From the NCBI GenBank assembly GCA_024697645.1, contig JAILFH010000113.1, forward strand, positions 1 to 64,000: 64,000 nt of DNA, read 5' to 3'. Within the stretch, counting starts at the first letter, position 1; the number at the start of each line of letters is the position of its first letter. The notes beneath the pieces were generated by a model. The model saw only the letters and a program-made list of their open reading frames with translations, did not search any database and was not told where the DNA came from. Shown here piece after piece: positions 37,321 to 45,895 of the stretch. Both the position numbers and the translations under genes were made by a program. The DNA comes from Prevotella sp. (GTDB lineage: Bacteria > Bacteroidota > Bacteroidia > Bacteroidales > Bacteroidaceae).

Positions 37321-37704
37321 TCAATCGACAGGAAGGTCGTCGTCTCCGATATCAATTGGTGGGTCATCACTGATGCCGGGGGTATCCGGGTCGTCATTAT
37401 TGGATTTTCCAAGGATGATGTTCACAAGAGCAGTCACGTCGGCAATTGTAATAGATTCGTCACCATTCACGTCAGCAGCTGTCTCGTTATAGTCACTACT
37501 TATATTTCCAAGGATGATATTCACAAGAGCAGTCACGTCGGCAATGGTGGTATTTCCGTCGTTGTTGATATCGGCAGATTCTGCACTTCTCCTCATGGGA
37601 ATAGCCGTTTTTCCCTGACTGACGGTTGTATCATTCACCTCGCCAGCATTAGCTCCAATGCCGCCAAAAAGTAAGACAACAAATCCTATTAATAGTTTTC
37701 TCAT
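37321..37704 (-). CDS. Small secreted dockerin type I-like protein
   Basis: 127 residues from ATG 37704; the longer frame to 37761 overlaps the promoter and is rejected. Signal peptide MRKLLIGFVVLLFGGIGANA. Two EF-hand-like repeats, DINNDGNTTIADVTALVNII and DVNGDESITIADVTALVNII (about 44-65 and 78-98), carry the Asp/Asn ladder of calcium-binding dockerin F-hands. It ends in a Pro/Asp-rich tail (DIGDDDLPVD). There is no enzyme domain attached, so it may be a free dockerin module or a small calcium-binding surface protein. Its cohesin partner, if any, is not in the window. Confidence 0.85.
   Translation of the reverse strand: MRKLLIGFVVLLFGGIGANAGEVNDTTVSQGKTAIPMRRSAESADINNDGNTTIADVTALVNIILGNISSDYNETAADVNGDESITIADVTALVNIILGKSNNDDPDTPGISDDPPIDIGDDDLPVD
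37406..37545. repeat. Two 41-bp direct repeats inside the dockerin-type gene
   Basis: 37406-37446 and 37505-37545 differ at one position and lie 99 bp apart, exactly 33 codons. They encode the conserved ADVTALVNIILG part of each EF-hand and indicate a recent tandem duplication of the module or gene conversion. Confidence 0.9.
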
Positions 37705-37748
37705 TTTGATTGTATTTTCTTGATTATCAATCAGTAAACAATACTTTG

Positions 37749-37780
37749 CAAAGGTAAACAATTACGTTGAAATAAACAAA
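37749..37780 (-). promoter_or_regulatory. Bacteroidetes-type promoter of the dockerin-type gene
   Basis: Minus strand TTTG, 20 nt, TACCTTTG, 44 nt upstream of the ATG at 37704. Confidence 0.75.
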
Positions 37781-38259
37781 TTATTTGGACAAAATCTTTG
37801 TTGTTTTTATGGACTTTGTTAGTACAAGTATGAAATAGACGATACTTTTGCTGACGGGGAGATTTCCTTCGTTATAAAAGGAGAAGATATTTCTGTTTTA
37901 TGAAGCATGTGTTTGCACTAAACGGAGCATACCTTTTGACTATACAGAGTATACCTTTCGACTATACAGAGCATACCTTTAGACTATACAAAGGACACCT
38001 TTCTACCATAGAGAGCATACCTTTATATAGGTATAAAGATGTGCTTTCTAGGGTCAAAAGCATAGCTTTACATAGTCAAAAGGATTACTTTACATGAAAC
38101 GGGAGAAATGGGTTTCTGAATAACGCAGAATCTTGTAATTCTCCTAGAATAGAAACAGTAATATTCCTTGTATAGAATTCGGAAACTTTTTCTTCAATGG
38201 AATAAAACGTTTCTTTAATAGAAAAATGAGAAGGGGATTGTGGATTGCCGGATTTTCTC
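37762..38259. other. 498-bp intergenic gap
   Basis: The first 20 bp hold the dockerin promoter. 37800-37923 shows nothing recognisable. 37924-38099 is the 22-nt periodic array B. 38120-38225 has faint, irregular repeats around GAAT...GAAAC...TTTCTT. No convincing coding frame; the short frame at 37900-38097 is made of the array itself. Confidence 0.85.
37924..38099. repeat. Array B: eight degenerate 22-nt units with a central palindrome
   Basis: Units start at 37924, 37946, 37968, 37990, 38012, 38034, 38056 and 38078. The first three are nearly identical (GAGCATACCTTTNGACTATA). Unit 5 runs into CTTTATATAGGTATAAAG (38021-38038), identical to the palindrome in array A. Units after it are the reverse complement of the same type: TTTTGACTATGTAAAGC on the minus strand aligns to TTTTGACTATACAGAGT on the plus strand. 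The right arm pairs imperfectly with the left (about 23 of 29 positions nearest the centre), so the array is one large imperfect hairpin with 22-nt periodicity. Confidence 0.85.
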
Positions 38260-40734
38260 CTACAGTGGGAAGCGATAGAAGCGGCGCTTCAGATTGAAGT
38301 CAACCATCCATTGGTCAACGATGATGTGGTCGTCAAGGGCTTCAATAGTCAGCGTGTGAGTTCCCCAACCCAGTTTCGTCGTAAGGGTTCGAACGGCTTG
38401 TCCGCGCAGAACGTGCTGCTTCCATTGTTCCGACCGATAGGGCTCTTTCAGCGAATAAATGGTCTTTTCACCACCATCAACGCTCACAGCAAAACGAATG
38501 TCGCCCTTGCCAACTGATTGTGTAGGAATCACGGCTACATAGATTTTCGCTTCACCATGTTTACGAGTATTGAATTTGTAGTTAAGCTTGCCTCCCGCAG
38601 GTAAAGTAACCGCCTGCATAGAGTGGCCGAGCATGGGAATCACCTCGCAGCCTTCACTGGCTGCAGTGAATTCTGAGGCGTTGTGAACAATCACATTCGC
38701 ATCGGGTTGAGGAATTATTTCGAACTCTCCAGTTTGTCCATATTCGCGGATTTCGTCTTCACTGAGGCGGTCGGGTAGAGTAGGTTCACCAAACACGGGC
38801 AATCTGCGCGGCGCCATATCCATCAGTCCGTTCCATTTTCCGTCGGCCATCTGCTCGTTGTAGAACTTTGTGAGTTGTTGCAGTTCGCGCCAGGCTTTGA
38901 TACTTCGTGCAGCCGAAGTGAGAGCCTCGTCGTCATGATGGAATGATTCCTTACGGGCGATTTGACGTGCTTCCTGTGCTTCCAGATGTTTCGTAGCCAT
39001 AGCAGCAGCAGCGAAGATGGGATATTTTACGGCTGCAAAATAGGCATCACTCAATTCAGGTCGAATTTGTTTCTCTATAGCCTCTACTCGTTGGCGCAAT
39101 TCCTGGAATTCACCAAGATATCGCTCCAGTTCGTTTCCGAAAGCCAGGGGATTGAATTCCGTATCACCAGCAGGCGATAAACCACGTGGATATTTCTGAT
39201 GATTAAGTTCCACTTGGCTCCATCCCATAAACTCAGGACGGCGAACAGCAGTGAGTTCGTAGAACTTCTTCATCACAGGTGCAAGTTTATGGCCACATTC
39301 GTTGCCAAACTGCTGTTTGAGCCAGTTCTCAAGATGTTGGTTGAGCGTTGAGGCTGTGACACTTTGCTTGTTCCACGCCATATCGAGGAATAACGACAAC
39401 TGATAGGCAGCAACCTTCGGGTCATGTACGTTGGCAATCCACAATCGGCGAACACCTTTCTCATAAGCAGCCGTCATCTCCTCATAAATCAGTCCTGGCT
39501 GGGTTGTTGACAACCAGAGATAATCATGCGGACGTCCCCAGTAAGAAAGATGATAATAGACTCCGTGACCACCCTTTCGCTGCTGTTCAAGCGAGTCGGG
39601 CATGCGGGTCAGATAACCATAGTTGTCATCGCACCACATAAGCATCACGTCATCAGGGACGCGAACGCCATTCTCGTAGATGTCGAGCACCTCTTTGTAG
39701 GGAATGAACACCTGAGGTACATTGCCCAGCATTTTCCGCTGTTCAGCAATCACATCGTTAAGCCCTTTTACTTTCTCTTCCATCGTGCGCGCACCTTCCA
39801 TTGCTCCGTCGTGAATGCCGCGCATACCAATGGTGTAGATAGCATCCATCGACTTTGTCTCATCAACTCGCTCTTGCCAATAGTTGAGAACACGTTGGCG
39901 ATTGGTGAAGAAGTTGTAGTCGCCCATTCGTTCCTGATTCCATTCTCCTACATTGTTGCGGAGCATGGGTTCGCAGTGGCTCGAACCGACGAAGATGTCA
40001 AATGAATCGGCTACCTCTCGGTTTCCTTTCTTAATGAAAAATGGAGTAGTTCCTTCATGCATGGCAGGCCAGATGGTGTTTGCCTTCAGGCGCAGTAGAA
40101 GTTCGAAAATCTTATGATAGGTACGAGGGCCTATATCGTCGTAGTTCTTCTTCGACTTATGGCCGCCATGCTCAAACTTTCCACCCCAGACGCGAAGGCT
40201 CCAGTCCTCGTCGTTGAGGAAGATGCCGCGAAACTCAACAGATGGTTGTTGAAACATTGTGAAGTTGTCAGGTGTTTCTAAACGTTTCTTGGATTCTGGC
40301 ACAACATCGCCCCACCAAGTCCAAGGTGAAACCCCTGCCATACGAGATAGTTCCAGAATGCCATAGGCCGTACCACGACCGTTATCACCCATCACAACGA
40401 GGCGCCCATTGTGTACACCGATGTAGAAAGCATCCTGCTTTGCAATCACTTTCTGGTAGGGTATATGGCGCTTCTGAAGTTTTTTGAACTCCTTGTTGGT
40501 CAGTGTGTTAAGTTCGATGATTTCGAGTTTTCCTTTAGATCCGGATTCGGCTCTGCGACCAGTGACAGCCTTCATGTCTTCTGCAAACATGTTAAGTGCA
40601 ATCTTCACCACAGGTGAATAGTTCTGCTGAGCCACATAAGTAACATGGGAGTGGCCATCGAACCACACCACATTCGCTGCTCGTGACATTATCGCAATAC
40701 AACAAAGTAACAGAACTATACCGAATCGTTTCAT
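38260..40734 (-). CDS. GH115 xylan alpha-1,2-glucuronidase
   Basis: 824 residues from ATG 40734 (a TTG two codons upstream is in frame but unlikely). Signal peptide MKRFGIVLLLCCIAIMSRA. GH115-typical stretches are GRGTAYGILELSRMAGVSPW and WWGDVVP (about 125-150), VEFRGIFLNDEDWSLRVWGG (about 165-184), LLRLKANTIWPAMHEGTTPF and MLMWCDDNYGYL. The enzyme removes (4-O-methyl-)glucuronic acid from xylan side chains. The C-terminal region (about 690-820) is a beta-sandwich-like accessory domain. No xylanase or SusCD pair adjoins it, so it would act with products of other loci. It is 44 bp after the DUF362 gene and probably co-transcribed. Confidence 0.93.
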   Translation of the reverse strand: MKRFGIVLLLCCIAIMSRAANVVWFDGHSHVTYVAQQNYSPVVKIALNMFAEDMKAVTGRRAESGSKGKLEIIELNTLTNKEFKKLQKRHIPYQKVIAKQDAFYIGVHNGRLVVMGDNGRGTAYGILELSRMAGVSPWTWWGDVVPESKKRLETPDNFTMFQQPSVEFRGIFLNDEDWSLRVWGGKFEHGGHKSKKNYDDIGPRTYHKIFELLLRLKANTIWPAMHEGTTPFFIKKGNREVADSFDIFVGSSHCEPMLRNNVGEWNQERMGDYNFFTNRQRVLNYWQERVDETKSMDAIYTIGMRGIHDGAMEGARTMEEKVKGLNDVIAEQRKMLGNVPQVFIPYKEVLDIYENGVRVPDDVMLMWCDDNYGYLTRMPDSLEQQRKGGHGVYYHLSYWGRPHDYLWLSTTQPGLIYEEMTAAYEKGVRRLWIANVHDPKVAAYQLSLFLDMAWNKQSVTASTLNQHLENWLKQQFGNECGHKLAPVMKKFYELTAVRRPEFMGWSQVELNHQKYPRGLSPAGDTEFNPLAFGNELERYLGEFQELRQRVEAIEKQIRPELSDAYFAAVKYPIFAAAAMATKHLEAQEARQIARKESFHHDDEALTSAARSIKAWRELQQLTKFYNEQMADGKWNGLMDMAPRRLPVFGEPTLPDRLSEDEIREYGQTGEFEIIPQPDANVIVHNASEFTAASEGCEVIPMLGHSMQAVTLPAGGKLNYKFNTRKHGEAKIYVAVIPTQSVGKGDIRFAVSVDGGEKTIYSLKEPYRSEQWKQHVLRGQAVRTLTTKLGWGTHTLTIEALDDHIIVDQWMVDFNLKRRFYRFPL

Positions 40735-40778
40735 TATCAATTAAGAATTTACGATTATCAATTCAGAATAATCAATGA

Positions 40779-41777
40779 CTAATCAATCTTTATCAACTCA
40801 TAGTCGCGCGAACCCAAACCGATCTTTTCTGCATACTCAACAATGTAAGTGCCGTGTTGACGGTTAATGCGTTCAATGAGTGGTTTCTCATCGTCGCCTT
40901 CAGTAGCCTTGTGGTTGAACACTAAGTCAAGGCAGGCTTTATCAAGTGCTACAGGGTCAGTTGAAGCCAAAATGCCCATATCTTTAAGGCGTGGGGCAGC
41001 GGGATGACCATCGCAGTCGCAGTCGACCGACATATTGTTCATGACGTTGATGTAGAGAATGTTCTCACCGAAATAGTTATGAACACCCTGTGCTGCTGCT
41101 GCCATCGACTCCAGGAAATCGTCCTGTGTGGGACCTGCAGCAAGATATTCAGGCGTCCATGTTAATTTTGGGTCGGTTGTTTTTCCTGCCGAGTGGATAT
41201 AGGCCTTGCCGTGAGTTGAGGCTACACCGATGGAAGCGTTTTTCAGCACACCACCGAAACCACCCATCGTATGTCCTTTGAAATGAGCAAGGTTGATCAT
41301 GAATGTGTAGTTGGCGAGATGTTCACCAACAATGTCGTATTTCAGATGTTTTTGGTCCTTCACGGGGATACGAATCTCGCCGAATTCATCCATCAGGTCT
41401 ACAGCAAATATCGAGTCAAAGCCATGCTCATGAATCGTCTTCCAATGGTCTTTGGGATCTTGGCGAGTGCCTCCATAAGCAGTGCAGCATTCTACGATAG
41501 TGCCATTCACTTCCTCCACGAGCCCACGAATCAGGTCGGGTTTCAGGTAATGATTGTTGCCGCCTTCACCCGTTGAAATCTTCACTGCCACACGACCCTT
41601 AGCCTCGTGCCCCAATGCCTTATAAATCTTTACCAGTGCTTCAGGCGAAATCTCAGTTGTCATGTAGACTTTTGTCTTGCCATTAGTTTCATTCGCTTGG
41701 TTGGTCTGTGCTTTCTGGGCACATCCCGTACTGACGAACAATGCCATCAGCAATACTGTTAATATGCTCTTTTTCAT
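40779..41777 (-). CDS. DUF362-family lipoprotein
   Basis: 332 residues from ATG 41777; the longer frame to 41828 starts inside the promoter. The leader ends in a lipobox (V-S-T-G-C, Cys19-20 region). The domain carries FMINLAHFKGHTMGGFGGVLKNASIG (DUF362 core), and DPVALDKACLDLV near the C-terminus. DUF362 proteins are often linked to [4Fe-4S] ferredoxin domains, but no ferredoxin CxxCxxC motif is present here; the few cysteines are ECCTAYGG and VDCDCDG. Function unknown. First gene of a two-gene unit with GH115. Confidence 0.85.
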   Translation of the reverse strand: MKKSILTVLLMALFVSTGCAQKAQTNQANETNGKTKVYMTTEISPEALVKIYKALGHEAKGRVAVKISTGEGGNNHYLKPDLIRGLVEEVNGTIVECCTAYGGTRQDPKDHWKTIHEHGFDSIFAVDLMDEFGEIRIPVKDQKHLKYDIVGEHLANYTFMINLAHFKGHTMGGFGGVLKNASIGVASTHGKAYIHSAGKTTDPKLTWTPEYLAAGPTQDDFLESMAAAAQGVHNYFGENILYINVMNNMSVDCDCDGHPAAPRLKDMGILASTDPVALDKACLDLVFNHKATEGDDEKPLIERINRQHGTYIVEYAEKIGLGSRDYELIKID

Positions 41778-41817
41778 CTTATTCCTTGAATTAAATAAAA
41801 GTTTCAACACCAATCTG

Positions 41818-41849
41818 CAAAGATACAAAATTTTAGGCGATTTTCCAAA
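41818..41849 (-). promoter_or_regulatory. Bacteroidetes-type promoter of DUF362-GH115
   Basis: Minus strand TTTG, 20 nt, TATCTTTG, 40 nt upstream of ATG 41777. Confidence 0.75.
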
Positions 41850-41916
41850 TATCCCGGTTGATTATCTTTTACTTTTTTGAGAACTGTCTAAAGGAATTAT
41901 CGGCTAAATCATAAAA

Positions 41917-41936
41917 GTTGAAGAGATGGCTCTCTT
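41917..41936 (-). terminator. Possible weak terminator after mrp
   Basis: A 6-bp stem AAGAGA/TCTCTT with a TGGC loop, followed on the minus strand by CAACTTTTATG. Short and with a poor T tract. Confidence 0.3.
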
Positions 41937-41980
41937 GTTCTTATGAATTCCCGTTTGATTTGCAAATAGTTCTCTTTTGT

Positions 41981-43102
41981 TTAAGAATGTGTTCCAACAA
42001 TCTTTGTCTTTGGCAATGTTGCATTACGACGGCGAACCACCGTAACAACACTTTGTGCCAAAGCGATGAAGGCCTGACCAGAAGCAGTCTCTTCATTGAG
42101 TGCCGTGGGAATTCCCTCGTCACCGCTATCGCAGATGCTTTGGACAATGGGAATCTGTGCCAACAGAGGCACCTGCATCTCTTCGGCCAGTTGTTTGCAA
42201 CCTTCTTTACCGAAAATATAATAGCGATTCTCTGGCAACTCGGCAGGTGTAAACCAAGCCATGTTCTCGACCAAACCGAGAATAGGAACCTGTACTTTGT
42301 CATTCCTGTACATGTCAATTCCCTTTCGAGCATCAGCCAATGCCACCTGCTGGGGTGTAGAAACGATGATGGCTCCTGTGATAGCAAGTGTCTGCAGCAG
42401 GGTCAGATGAATGTCTGACGTACCAGGAGGCGTGTCGAGAATCAGATAGTCGAGTGCTCCCCAATCAGCATCACCGATGAGTTGTTTGAGAGCGCCTGTA
42501 GCCATTCCTCCTCGCCAGAGCGTAGCAGTCTCGGGAGCAACGAAAAAGCCTATTGACAGTAGTTTCACACCATATTTCTCTACTGGAACAATCAGGTCGC
42601 GTCCATCTTTGTTAATTGCATAAGGTCTAGCGTCCTCTACACCGAACATCTTGGTCATTGAAGGGCCGAAGATGTCGCAATCGAGCAAACCGACACGATA
42701 GCCCAGACGAGCAAGTGCAATCGCGAGGTTGGCAGAGATTGTCGATTTTCCCACACCTCCTTTGCCAGAACTAACGGCAATGATATTCTCAACCTCGGGT
42801 AAAAGTTTGTCAACAGAAGGGCGTGCAGCCTTACGGAATTCTGTCTCGATTTCCACTTCAACATCTGCTCCGCAATGATATTTGATAGCGGCTTCCGCAG
42901 CCTTTACGGTTGAACGGAGGAAAGGATCTGTGTCGCGGTCGAAAGTGAGGACCACCTTTGTGCTCCATACTCCACGTTCGCGGTCGAAACCTACGGAAGG
43001 GGTGTCGGCAAGCATATCACTCTCTATGAGATTCTTTTTCGTGCCGGCATAAGTCACTGTTGCCAGCGCCTCAATGATTTTCTTTGGATATAATGTTTCC
43101 AT
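41981..43102 (-). CDS. mrp: Mrp/NBP35-family iron-sulfur cluster carrier ATPase
   Basis: 373 residues. An N-terminal MIP18/DUF59 domain (about 1-90) is fused to a ParA-like P-loop domain with the deviant Walker A SSGKGGVGKSTISANLAIAL (about 111-130), LLDCDIFGPS and LIDTPPGTSDIHL-type motif (LILDTPPGTSD). Mrp/ApbC proteins bind and transfer Fe-S clusters. The canonical C-terminal CxxC is not obvious in this sequence (only DC and GCKQ are present), which is a point to check. Own promoter at 43138-43168. Confidence 0.92.
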   Translation of the reverse strand: METLYPKKIIEALATVTYAGTKKNLIESDMLADTPSVGFDRERGVWSTKVVLTFDRDTDPFLRSTVKAAEAAIKYHCGADVEVEIETEFRKAARPSVDKLLPEVENIIAVSSGKGGVGKSTISANLAIALARLGYRVGLLDCDIFGPSMTKMFGVEDARPYAINKDGRDLIVPVEKYGVKLLSIGFFVAPETATLWRGGMATGALKQLIGDADWGALDYLILDTPPGTSDIHLTLLQTLAITGAIIVSTPQQVALADARKGIDMYRNDKVQVPILGLVENMAWFTPAELPENRYYIFGKEGCKQLAEEMQVPLLAQIPIVQSICDSGDEGIPTALNEETASGQAFIALAQSVVTVVRRRNATLPKTKIVGTHS

Positions 43103-43137
43103 ATTTACTGTTTTGTTCTGTTTTCGCTAAGATGGTG

Positions 43138-43168
43138 CAAAGTTACTAAAAATCGGGTGCAGAACAAA
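43138..43168 (-). promoter_or_regulatory. Bacteroidetes-type promoter of mrp
   Basis: Minus strand TTTG, exactly 19 nt, TAACTTTG, 36 nt upstream of the ATG. Confidence 0.8.
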
Positions 43169-43353
43169 GCGAAATCATTCTTTTTTATTATCGAGATGTT
43201 GTATCTTTACAGGTTTTATGTGCAAATTTGCTATAATTCAGGCACTTGGTAAATAGATTATTGGAAATTGAATTTTTGAAATTATTCTGTATTTTGTTTG
43301 TTAATTGACGCTGAATAGTCATTGAGGGTTCGGAGATATTTTCCATATCATAA

Positions 43354-43395
43354 TATAAAAATATCGGCCGACAACTAATTGTTGCCGGTCGATAT
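43354..43395 (-). terminator. Terminator of the alanine-rich lipoprotein gene
   Basis: A 14-position stem with one mismatch and one wobble (arms starting ATATCGGCCG at 43361 and ending CGATAT at 43395) is followed on the minus strand by ATTTTTATATTA. Confidence 0.72.
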
Positions 43396-43470
43396 GGTTT
43401 TGAATGTTGAGTTGAACTAGTCAGAGTTTTCTGATGTTAATCTAGCAACTCAGTCATTGAATGCTAAAGC

Positions 43471-44064
43471 TTAAAGTCCGAGCTTTTTCTTTGCAGCGGC
43501 AGCAGCATCGTCAACTGCGGCACCAGCCTTTTCCTTGGCGTTGTCTACAGCTTCATTTGCCTTGTCGGTAACAGCCTGCTTTGCATCTTCAACAGCCTCC
43601 TTTGCTCCGTCTACAGCATCAGCTGCAGCATCAACAGCAGCATCCTTGGCATCAGTCAGGTTAGAAACCAGACCGTCAACGATACTTTCGGCAGAAGTAT
43701 CGGTCAGAGCAGCAACAGCAGCGCCTACAGCAGCATTGTCACCTACGAGAGCCTTCACCTTATCAGCATTCTCTTTCAGGAAGTTCTGAACCTTAGCAAG
43801 ATACTCCTTAGCAACAACGGGGTTCTTTGCAATAAATTCAGCAACCTTGGCCTTTACGGCCTCAAGAGCTGTCTGCAGGGCGCCTGCATCTTTACCATCG
43901 AGCAATGTTGAGAGCTCAGCAACGGTAGCGTCAGCGGCTTCATTGGCTTCTTCGAGAGCAACTTCAGTTGAATCTACTACTGCCTCGGCAGGGGCATTGG
44001 TCTTGTTACCGCAGCTTGCAAATGTGAATGCAAGGGCTGCAACAGCGAAAAGAACTTTCTTCAT
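43471..44064 (-). CDS. Alanine-rich, helical repeat lipoprotein
   Basis: 197 residues. Signal with lipobox (T-F-A-S-C, Cys18). The middle is an Ala/Lys/Glu-rich helix region. The last 65 residues repeat an amphipathic pattern (DAAVDAAADAVDGAKEAVED, KQAVTDKANEAVDNAKEKAG), similar in style to LEA/apolipoprotein-like 11-mer repeats. No enzyme motif. A TATATTTG -7 box lies upstream at 44118-44125 (minus), so it is transcribed alone, away from the helicase gene. Possibly a membrane-associated stress or envelope protein; function unknown. Confidence 0.7.
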   Translation of the reverse strand: MKKVLFAVAALAFTFASCGNKTNAPAEAVVDSTEVALEEANEAADATVAELSTLLDGKDAGALQTALEAVKAKVAEFIAKNPVVAKEYLAKVQNFLKENADKVKALVGDNAAVGAAVAALTDTSAESIVDGLVSNLTDAKDAAVDAAADAVDGAKEAVEDAKQAVTDKANEAVDNAKEKAGAAVDDAAAAAKKKLGL

Positions 44065-44138
44065 AACTTTCTCTTTTGTTTTTTAGGTTTTAGAATAAAA
44101 TGTTTATAAAAACATTGCAAATATAATTTTTTTTCTCG

Positions 44139-45893
44139 TTAATTGTCATTTTTTTTGCAAGATTTAACTAATTTCTTCATCCTGCGTTTTGCCTCAGGCA
44201 GGTCGGGAGCCAGGGCGAGAGCCTTCTCATAGTTGCGAATGGCGGCCTCGGGCATTCCTTCGTTTTCACACTCCTTTCCCATGACGAGATATTCTATAGC
44301 GAGTGTTTTCAGATAGTCTTCACGTTGCGAGATTTGTTGGCGGAGTTGTTCAATTTCTTCTCTTTGAGTATTGATGATGTTAAGTTTGCGACGGAGCAGA
44401 CGCTTGGCAGCAGGTTTTTCGATGTCGTAACGCGAATGAATGGCGAGGAACAGGTTTGCGAGCGCTTTGTCGATATCGCCCTCGTCGAATGCTTTAGCCG
44501 CATCAAAGTATTCCTTATCAGCCTTGCTTTGCTTCAATGCGGCTGACATGATGTCGGGATTGTTATATTGTCGGGCAAAGTTCAGCACTTCGCTACGCAC
44601 AAAGATGTTTTCACGGCGAATGGGTTCCTTGAGGCTGATACCTTGAAGGGATGTACAGCGTGACAAAGCCACATAAGTCTGCCCACCGGCAAACACTCCT
44701 CCTGTGAGATCGATGTTCACTTGTCGGAACGTAAGTCCCTGACTTTTATGAACAGTAATAGCCCATGCCAGTCGTAATGGGAATTGTTCGTAGTTTCCAA
44801 TTTCCTCTTCTTCGATTTTCTGTTCGGTCTCATTGAACTTATAGCACATGTTGCTCCAGATTTCCCTTTCAACGTCGACATCTTCACCTGACTCTGTTCT
44901 GACATAGATGATACCGTCTTCCTCGTCGCCAAACCCGATGATGGTTCCCAGTGTTCCGTTCACCCAACGTTTCTCTTTATCATTCTTAATGAAGAGTACC
45001 TGAGCGCCAGCCTTGAGTTCAAGTTCGATGGGAGTGGGTAGACTACTCTCGGGAAATTCTCCTCGGATGATACCATTGAATATAGTCGGATCGCCTGGAA
45101 GTAGTCGCAACTGCTGCTCATTGATGAAATCGACAGTGTCGCGACGTGTCGAAAGAGTGATGGAGAGTTGACTGTCATCATCGCCAAGTTCTGCGCCAAC
45201 TCGTCGGTTCAGCATGTTGATATCAGCAGCAGCCACCTGAGAGGTGCGAATATGGTCGAGAATCGTAATAAAGAGTGGGTCGCTCTGTCGATAGACTTTT
45301 CTCAACTCGATGCTGACAAGTTGAAACGAGCGGAAGATATGGGCATCGAAAAAGTAATTGGAAGGATAGAATGGCGCAAGCAACTGGCGTTCGTCCTCTT
45401 TAACGACAGGTTCAAGTTGATAGATGTCGCCAACTAACAGCAGTTGCTTACCGCCAAATGGCTCGCGCATATTTCGGCAATAGATGCGAAGTACTTTGTC
45501 GATGAAGTCAATGATGTCCGCACGAACCATTGAAATCTCATCGATAATAATGAGTTCTAGTTCCTGCAATAGTTTTCGTTTTTCACTATTGTATTTCAGC
45601 GTCTCCCGAATATGGCGGGGTGTGTACTGTACGTCGTTAGGCAGAAGTGGATGGAAAGGAAGTTTGAAGAAACTATGAAGCGTTGATCCCCCAACATTGA
45701 TGGCGGCAATGCCCGTAGGTGCAAGCACAACGTGTTTCTTCTTCGTGGTAGCAGCAATGTGGCGCAGGAATGTTGATTTTCCTGTGCCCGCTTTGCCCGT
45801 TAGAAAAAGAGAACGCCTTGTGAACTGAATGATTTGCAGGGCATTTTGCAGTTCCTGGTTGTCGAGATCAATGTGTTGGATGGTTCGCTCCAT
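44139..45893 (-). CDS. PIF1/RecD-like SF1 DNA helicase with C-terminal TPR tail
   Basis: 584 residues. Walker A LTGKAGTGKSTFLRHI (about 31-46), LAPTGIAAINVGGSTLHSFF (motif Ia, Pif1-type), LIIIDEISMVRADIIDFID (about 113-131), LVGDIYQLEPV (motif III), and RLAWAITVHKSQGLTF with YVALSRCTSLQGI (motifs V/VI) mark a Pif1-family 5'-3' helicase. Residues about 465-584 carry two or three TPR-like helices (AAKAFDEGDIDKALANLFLAIHSR, GMPEAAIRNYEKALALAPDLPEAKRRMKKL), an unusual appendix. The start lies 2 bp after the PBP1A stop. Confidence 0.9.
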   Translation of the reverse strand: MERTIQHIDLDNQELQNALQIIQFTRRSLFLTGKAGTGKSTFLRHIAATTKKKHVVLAPTGIAAINVGGSTLHSFFKLPFHPLLPNDVQYTPRHIRETLKYNSEKRKLLQELELIIIDEISMVRADIIDFIDKVLRIYCRNMREPFGGKQLLLVGDIYQLEPVVKEDERQLLAPFYPSNYFFDAHIFRSFQLVSIELRKVYRQSDPLFITILDHIRTSQVAAADINMLNRRVGAELGDDDSQLSITLSTRRDTVDFINEQQLRLLPGDPTIFNGIIRGEFPESSLPTPIELELKAGAQVLFIKNDKEKRWVNGTLGTIIGFGDEEDGIIYVRTESGEDVDVEREIWSNMCYKFNETEQKIEEEEIGNYEQFPLRLAWAITVHKSQGLTFRQVNIDLTGGVFAGGQTYVALSRCTSLQGISLKEPIRRENIFVRSEVLNFARQYNNPDIMSAALKQSKADKEYFDAAKAFDEGDIDKALANLFLAIHSRYDIEKPAAKRLLRRKLNIINTQREEIEQLRQQISQREDYLKTLAIEYLVMGKECENEGMPEAAIRNYEKALALAPDLPEAKRRMKKLVKSCKKNDN

Positions 45894-45895
45894 TT

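Larger units (their letters stand above)
43103..43470. other. 368-bp intergenic gap with two regulatory signals
   Basis: Contains the mrp promoter (43138-43168) and, at the other end, the terminator of the alanine-rich lipoprotein gene (43354-43395). The central AT-rich part (43170-43350) shows no recognisable feature. Confidence 0.8.
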
